Shown here: positions 57,678 through 64,000 of the stretch, piece by piece | How the letters are laid out: every line of letters starts with the position of its first letter | Position numbering within the stretch: the stretch's first letter is position 1 | Assembly (NCBI GenBank): GCA_005784505.1 | Contig: VCAZ01000121.1 | Coordinates: forward strand, 1,340,001 to 1,404,000 | Length of the DNA: 64,000 nucleotides | Direction of reading: 5' to 3' | Source: Bagarius yarrelli | Taxonomy: Eukaryota; Chordata; Actinopteri; Siluriformes; Sisoridae | Made by a program: the position numbers and the translations under genes | The notes under the pieces: model-generated | The model's database searches: none | What the model was told of the DNA's origin: nothing | The model's input: only the letters and a program-made list of their open reading frames with translations

Positions 57678-58041
57678 AACTATAAACATTTTATCTAAAT
57701 ATATTACTATATCACAGCAAGAAGGTCCCGGGTTTGATTGCCCTGCAGGGGTCTGTCTGTGCGGAGTTTACATGTTCTTCCCGTGTTTGCGTGGGTTTAC
57801 TCCGGGTTTTCCGATTTCCTCCCACAGTCCAAAAACATGTATGTTAGATGCTTCTAAATTGCCCATAGGAGTGAGTGTGTGTGTGGCCCTGTGATGGACT
57901 GTCGACCTGTCCAGGGTGAACATGCAAACCCCACACAGAAAGACCCCTTACAGGGAATCGAACCCGGGACCTTCTTGCTGTGAGGCAACAGTGCCATTGT
58001 GCTGCCCTATAGTAATATATTTATATAAAATTTTTATAGTT
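57678..58041. repeat. Foldback inverted duplication around a mermaid-like SINE
   Basis: Left arm 57678-57778 and right arm 57918-58041 are inverted copies. They match not only in the SINE (CACAGCAAGAAGGTCCCGGG) but also outside it: AAATATATTACTATA on the left equals the complement of TATAGTAATATATTT on the right. Confidence 0.88.
57711..57918 (+). mobile_element. Mermaid-like SINE, interrupted, 5' part
   Basis: Runs to CCAGGGTG at 57911-57918; the continuation TCCCTCTCCTGCC is found only at 58260, so a 340-base block lies inside it. Confidence 0.82.
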
Positions 58042-58052
58042 ACAGATGTTTT

Positions 58053-58241
58053 TAATGGGAAATAATGGCTTATTGTTAAGGTGGTGGACTACCAACCTGA
58101 AGATAGTGGGTTAAATTCCCAGCTCCTTCAAGCCACCACCACTGGGCCCCTGAGCAAGGCCCTTAACCCCTAATAGTTATATAAATTAGATAAATGTAAG
58201 TAGCTTTGAATAAGGATGTCTGCCAAATCCTGTAAACATAA
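58053..58241 (+). mobile_element. tRNA-derived SINE within the interrupted mermaid-like copy
   Basis: ATGGCTTATTGTTAAGGTGG, TTAAATTCCCAGCTCC, GTAAGTAGCTTTGAATAAGG. Confidence 0.75.
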
Positions 58242-58257
58242 ACCTGTTTTTTAAAAA

Positions 58258-58393
58258 GTTCCCTCTCCTGCCTTTCACCCTTTTAGAGACGGCTGGGATA
58301 GACTCCAGCAGATCCCTGTGACCCCGAATTAGGAAATAAGCGGATAATAAATGTTACTATAGAAACACTGCCACATTAATTTGTTACTATATA
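58258..58393 (+). mobile_element. Mermaid-like SINE 3' part followed by an orphan minisatellite unit
   Basis: GGGATAGACTCCAGCAGATC to AAATAAGCGGATAATAAATG, then ACTATAGAAACACTGCCACA, a unit of the 56163-56735 array type. Confidence 0.7.
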
Positions 58394-58432
58394 CAATCTT
58401 TAACTATTAATAGTTAAACACAAATACATTAA

Positions 58433-58521
58433 TTACATTTACAGCATTTTATAGACACCCTTATAAAGAGAGATTTATCACTTTTATACAACTGAGCAAT
58501 TCGGGGTTAAGAGCCTCACCT
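58433..58521 (-). mobile_element. tRNA-derived SINE, tail half
   Basis: Plus-strand view: TTTACAGCATTTTATAGACA, ACTGAGCAATTCGGGG. Confidence 0.6.
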
Positions 58522-59820
58522 GTAAGAAAACTTTATAATATACTTATTAACAGTACTGATATACCAAATATAAAAATATTCCCCGATTACACACTGCTGC
58601 GGCTGGAGTTACACTAATTCATAAAGATAAACAAACTACATAAACTATGAGTTTCTATCCAAACACAACAAAATCCAAACACACCATATTTCTACCTGTC
58701 CAAAAGAAATACTGTAACCATGACATCATCTTACTTCTGTAATCGACTCCAGAGTGAAAACAGACATTTCACAGACACAGATTCATTCAGGTTTTCACCC
58801 TGTTTCGATCCAGACTTCTTTCCCTAGTACGTTGCGCTGATGACGTATCCTGTGTGTGAACAGAGGCACGCAAATAAATATGTTGACAGAAGGGTAGGTA
58901 AACCTATCAAAATGTTTGGACCTAAACTTTTGATTGGTTAAATATTTCTTGGTCCTTTACCTTTCAGAATATATAAATACTTTCAACCATTTTCTTTAAC
59001 ATAATGACCTATTATACTTTCAACCATGTTGCATGTATATGGGAAAAATATTAATAAATGTTATTAAAATGTGTCTACCTTGTGTCTACCTTTTCGACAC
59101 ATTTGGAAAAACCCCTGCTGTCCCGGCATCATGAGCGAATTTGTGACCCAATTTGAGAATCTAAACTGCAGCCAAATCCTGACCAGGTGTTGGTCCGTTG
59201 TCGGGTGACTACACTCGGTGCTGGACTGGGTGGGACCGCCTGCAAAAAGACAATAACAGCCATCAGGTTTCTCCTTCTTCACTAATAAGTTGACATAGAG
59301 GAGGATGAAGCATGTTTGACAGAACCTTTCAGGCGGCCACCACGGCGTGACTGAGGACAGACGGAGCTGTCAGCGAACCTGAGATTGTTTACGCTGTGGA
59401 GAAATGAGCCGGTGACTCCAGGCTTTATTGCTTATCGGCTCGGCACGTATTTCAGGATCACACATCAGACACCTCTGAGGCATCCCAAGGCAAGTCACAG
59501 ATTACCCATGAGTCACTGCTCTTACACTGCTGTGACCTTTCGGGAAGAGTTTCACAAACAAAAAAATGATTCATATCCTTGCTCTGGACAGGTGATGCCT
59601 GAGGACCTTTATCTGTATAATGCTAACAGGTTAATGCTGTATTTATTCCTCCCTTAATCCCTGATTGGTTGATCCAGCTCAATTCTATAAATGCAGTACC
59701 TGTCATGGAAAAATCCTGGGGAATAAATGCAAAACAGAGCCCAACAGTGGCCAAATGGCCAAGCTGGGGCTTGAACCCAAATTTTCCTTATCTGTTTGAG
59801 CTTTTTATTCAACCTCAAGT
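58522..59820. other. Unclassified stretch
   Basis: No supported gene. Opposing open frames at 59064-59282 and 59385-59657 lack domains. Confidence 0.4.
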
Positions 59821-59917
59821 GGAAAGTGGTAGTTTAGTGGTTAAAGTTTTGAACTGCTGATTGTAACATTGTGGGTTTTTCCAGGACTACTAAGCTGCCG
59901 CTGCTGGGCCCCTGAAA
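59821..59917 (+). mobile_element. tRNA-derived SINE, head half
   Basis: AGTGGTAGTTTAGTGGTTAA, CTGCTGGGCCCCTGA. Confidence 0.65.
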
Positions 59918-60024
59918 AATATTGGTAAAACGATTATCGGTTGATCTAAATTTCTAGTCACTGATTAAGGCAACTAATCAACCACTCACTGCTCACCATT
60001 TATCAATCACAGATTAACACTGCC

Positions 60025-60440
60025 CTACTGTAATGGACTCCACTGGGGCAAGTTGTATAGAACCCGAATGCAGTTATATTTAAATGAATAAGGCAACAAA
60101 ACAACCAGTACAACTTCACTTGACCAAACTAACCCAACCTAACTCAGCTTACACACATGACTCACCACAGGTGTACAGGGGACATCCACAAGACAAAACA
60201 CAAAAAAAACAAGGACTATAAATATTAAACAAGGTGGGACACATGACCAAAACAAACCAATGACAAGACAGAACAGGAAACCAACAAAAACATGACACAT
60301 GGACAGGGAAATCACATGACAGGAACACATGGGGAACATTGATCACATGACAGGACAGGAAGTAAACAAGGTGCATAAAGAAGAAACTCAAAACATTAGC
60401 ATAACTTTAACATAAAACATGAAACAGAAACATCAAACCT
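60025..60440 (-). repeat. Dispersed repeat, possible LTR relic
   Basis: ACATGACAGGAACACATGGG and related CATGACA words recur; on the minus strand TTTATAGTCCTTG could be a TATA region. No terminal repeats found. Confidence 0.3.
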
Positions 60441-61363
60441 TACAATTTGCGCTCTTTATTTATAATTTATTTATATAAAATTCTCTTCTTGGGGATCTGG
60501 TAAATCTGAGAACGAGTGGAATGTTTCCTTTTCAGGGTTGTTTCACATTGCTGTTGTGTTGTAGTGTTGTTATTATAGAGTGCAAAAGTTCACCTCCTAC
60601 ACTTTATCACACCCATCTGCAGCTCCTCACACCTGCTGCACATCTCACTGCCTTCATCACACCCAATTCCCGCTGCCGCTAACACACATATACAGGCATT
60701 CTGGCTGAGGGATTTTTCCCCGAAAACCGAAGAAGCTGTGAACATGTGCGAAAGAAGTGTAAGGACTGAGGGCAGGAAAGGGGGAGTTATGTAGTAGAAC
60801 TCTTTTTGATGGGAGACAAAGTGTGTTGACCTGCTGAACCCTAAGAAGTGTGAGATCAGATTTTTTTTCCTTGACCTGTGAAACTTAGCAGTGAATTTGG
60901 AAAAAGGGGAAAGTTTCTCTGTTGTTGTTGTTGTTGCTGCTGCTGCTGCTGGTTTTTTTTCCTTTGGGTCCCGGCTTAGTCCTGAGGTTATTTTTAGCAG
61001 GAAGTGAAATCCTTATTTACTTCTAGTTATTTACAAATCTCCCAAAAGTACATGTTGGCAAGTTATACTCGTTAAAAAAATATTTTCCACTTAGTTTTTA
61101 CAGATTTTCAAACTGCTGTTCTGATGTAATACATTCCGAGTAGTGATGGGAGGTTCGGATCATTTCACAGACTCTGACCTTTGGGTTTTACCCAAACCTT
61201 GATCACACTACAAACAATATAAAACTATAAAGCTAAAAGTAGCAGAAAAGATTAATTCATTGGTTATCTGGCTCTTCAGTCTATGGTTAGCTCACCTTAC
61301 CTCATGTTTGGTGCATCACGCGACAATCCCATATTCTTAACTATTGCAGTCTGAGCCAAAAAG
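60441..61363. other. Unclassified stretch with a trinucleotide run
   Basis: (TTG)n then (CTG)n at 60921-60951; otherwise nothing recognised. Confidence 0.45.
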
Positions 61364-61500
61364 TTTGGGAAGTGTTAGCGCAGTGGTTGAGTTGTTGGAA
61401 TGTTAATCGGAAGATCGGGGTTCAATTCCCAGCACCACCAAGTTACCACTGCTGGACCCCTGAGCAAGGCCCTTAACCCCCAATTGCTAAGTTGAATTAC
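61364..61500 (+). mobile_element. tRNA-derived SINE, 5' part
   Basis: GGGAAGTGTTAGCGCAGTGG, GTTCAATTCCCAGCACCACC, ATTGCTAAGTTGAATTA. Confidence 0.75.
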
Positions 61501-61679
61501 ACTCCGAGTTCTTCCCAAGTCACATTAAAGATTCTTTCTAAATGAACAAATCATTCAAGAACCACCCATTGCTGATTCAATCCCACAACCCAAACTCTCA
61601 GACTCTCACGATTGTCTGATTGTCTCTCATGTTTGAGAAAGATGAAAACACAAAAACACCCACATAAGCGTGTTTTGTC

Positions 61680-62035
61680 ACAAAGTCTGAGTCACACATT
61701 TGTCAGGAACATCTTTGTATGTTGTATCATTACATCATTCCTTCACTGGAACTAGAGACTCAAACCCTGTTCCAGCATGACAATACGTCTGTGTACAAAA
61801 CCCCCGATCTCCATAAAGACATGATGTGTTCTGGATGTTTTGGAGTGGAAGAACCTTCATGTCCTGTACAGAGTCCAGATTCTGACTCGACCCCTTTAAA
61901 TTGAACACCTTTGGGATGAACTGGGACCCCGACTCGACCCCAGACCTCCTCACCTCAACATTAGTATCTGATCTCATTAATACTATTAAAACTGAATGAT
62001 CAAATCCACATATGACATCACATGACACAATCTAT
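61680..62035 (+). mobile_element. Tc1/mariner-like nonautonomous fragment
   Basis: CTGTTCCAGCATGACAATAC, ATCTCCATAAAGACATGATG, GAGTGGAAGAACCTTCATGT and ACACCTTTGGGATGAACTGG are the complement of 15812-16504. Small internal duplication of the GACTCGACCCC word. Confidence 0.65.
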
Positions 62036-62740
62036 TGAAGAACCTGCACAGAAGTGTGTGTGACCTTGGCTACATCTGTGTGAGCAAATGGACATGAACA
62101 AATGCAGATAAGCTTCTTCTTCTGTAATTTATCATTACCAAGATGCTTAACATGGGCTGCAGATGAACTAATCACTAAACCATCACGTGTACTCATCAAG
62201 CCTGAGTTTTCAGTCGATAAACGTTATTATGAGGACCACGCTCGAAGCCGTGCCAGTAGCTAATACAGTATCGGGTATCAGTGTTCGATAAGCTCTCCTG
62301 CTGTGCTCAGTTCAGAGGTAAATAGAGTGGCGGATCAACAGTTCACAAAAATCCAATATACAAGAAGTCCCTGAGAATTCATCCATTATCTATCTAAACA
62401 GGAAATGAATGTCCTACCTCTTATATCAGGCTCCGGAGGAAAAAGAAACACAGCACAAAATATCGTCTCTACTGTAGACTGTTAGTAATAAAATATAAAA
62501 ATAAATGACTATCGGTCATTTTATTCACTTTTATCTTATTTTCTAGAGACTTTAGAAATGTCTTAGCTTAAAAAAACAATGAAACATCCTGTTTCTGACC
62601 TTCGTCATGGCTTTTAGTAGAAAAATAAACAGTGTTACAAACATTATGGCTTTGTTGCTATATTCGCTGACTTCCCAGACCCCTTTAGTGACTTTTATTC
62701 TTTATAAATAGAATATCAGTTAAACTGATTCTTGGTTGAT
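62036..62740. other. Unclassified stretch
   Basis: Nothing recognised. Confidence 0.4.
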
Positions 62741-63095
62741 TTTCAGTTTCTAGTCACTAATCATCACTTTCCTAAACAACAAATGTCAATCAATCCGTCA
62801 TTCAATAATCAATAATCAACAGTCTTAGAAAAAAATCCAGACACTTTTTACCATTGCTCTGAACAGCCAATCACTGATCACACAATAACCAATCAAAGCT
62901 CGCCATTTTTCTCAACAATGGATTACTGATTATGATTGTTTGCAAAAATCAGTTATTATTATTATCCTTAACCAATTAATCATTGATCAATATTGGTCAA
63001 AATAACTGATCACGGATTAGATTTGCCCTCGACAAACCTTTGTTCTTGATCACCAATCACTGATCACCATTGGCCCTAAAATCCAATCACTAATC
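62741..63095 (+). repeat. Degenerate CCAATCACTGATCA words
   Basis: At least six variants (for example 62870, 63055), related to 38179-38450. Confidence 0.5.
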
Positions 63096-64000
63096 TACAG
63101 TGTAATGTAATGTAATATCCAATGCTTCTTTAACCTGCACACTTTATGTCTTATTTTTAAAAATGCCTTTTTATATCTATAATGTTCTATTTTAATTTAA
63201 TCTATGTCATATATTGGCTTTTAATGCTCCCCAGTCTTACAGTCTATAACGACTTTTTAATGCTTCATAGACGCGTGATATAATTTACACAATTTTTCTT
63301 TGCAAAATGGTCAGCACCCTGTCCTCGGTTTCTGATTGTAATTTGTCCCACTGTGGACGTGAATAGGCTGTGGTTATTTATGGATCAGATTTTTGGGCTG
63401 TAAAATGAAGGTTTATGGTTCTAAATGTTCATGGTATTAATTGTGTCTTGCAACCATCAGATACATTTGTGAAGTGGAGAAAGATGCAGAACAACCCACG
63501 TTGCCAGATGTTCATTTGCCTGTTTCGGTCAATAGGTGTGCTTGCACCTATACATGTAAAGTAACAACAAGAGCATGGATGACATCATAATGCTAAATGC
63601 TAATTGCTAGAATACTGTAGATAACATCATCTAAGCTAAAGAATCGTTCATTCATGAAGATCAGTTTTAGTCCTCCGGTTGCGTAAAAGGTACACAGACA
63701 GATGAATAAAAATGTGCTCACTTGAAACCTGTGTTCATGTAATGATGTAATTAGCACCACATCTGGATTAGGTTTTATAATGTTCGTGGAGCTCTTTATA
63801 ACTGGATTAACCCCAGAAATGTGGAATTAACTCCTTTACTGTATAATTAACACCTCAGAGAGGGCAGACTCGTGATGATGACTATTCTCATGGATTATCA
63901 TTGGTAATGAATAATACATGGTCCTGCAGCTGTTCTGCAAAATGTTCAGCGTGGGATCATTTTAACATTGGAGAAACCTACAGGACCGCCAGTCACCACA
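63096..64000. other. Unclassified end of window
   Basis: No gene. 63840-63960 is non-repetitive with balanced composition and could be a conserved element. Confidence 0.35.

Noticed and set aside
59064..59657. Two opposing open frames
   Set aside because: No domain, no homologous pattern recognised, and length within chance expectation for this window.
60921..60951. Polyglutamine or polyleucine coding tract
   Set aside because: The (TTG)n(CTG)n run is short and lies outside any supported exon.

Overview
This window reads as a stretch of fish nuclear genome, most likely from an ostariophysan such as a catfish. The signs are an AT-rich, intron-bearing vertebrate background; a melanin-concentrating hormone (MCH) receptor-like GPCR split by a spliceosomal intron; many copies of SINE families typical of teleosts, including one resembling the mermaid-type SINE known from zebrafish and catfish; Tc1- and hAT-like transposon relics; and very many CA, CT, GATA and AT microsatellites. 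No rRNA, functional tRNA, CRISPR array or prokaryotic operon is visible.

Only one protein-coding gene can be supported. It lies on the minus strand: coding exon 1 at 32331-31937 and exon 2 at 25939-25306, separated by a 5,997-base intron with GT and AG ends. The joined frame is 342 codons and encodes a complete seven-transmembrane receptor of the MCH receptor family. The intron splits the Arg codon of the DRY motif. The first exon sits in a short CpG-rich island, and a GATA/GACA microsatellite begins a few bases inside the intron.

Layout: 1-3,578 is low-complexity purine DNA, microsatellites and SINE pieces. 3,579-8,330 is a large minisatellite domain whose unit changes from 71 bp to 36 bp while keeping one core. 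8,330-25,300 is intergenic DNA full of SINEs, a decayed LINE, an inverted pair of RTE-like LINE tails, Tc1-like relics and a (TA)n tract. 25,306-32,331 is the receptor gene, with L2-like, hAT-like and SINE insertions in its intron. 32,435-47,900 holds a Tc1 relic, a hAT relic carrying a nested LINE tail, CT/GA microsatellites and many SINEs. 48,150-51,000 is a decayed minisatellite built on a GTGCCCTATAG core. 51,770-58,400 contains DNA-transposon repeats, a 28/30-bp minisatellite and a foldback inverted duplication. 58,400-64,000 is mostly unclassified DNA with a few relics.

I found no undescribed multi-gene system. The most unusual items are the minisatellite domain, the microsatellite abutting the splice donor, the loss of the NPxxY tyrosine in the receptor, and the foldback duplication around 57.7-58.0 kb. 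Family names for repeats come from remembered features of fish genomes and were not checked against a database.
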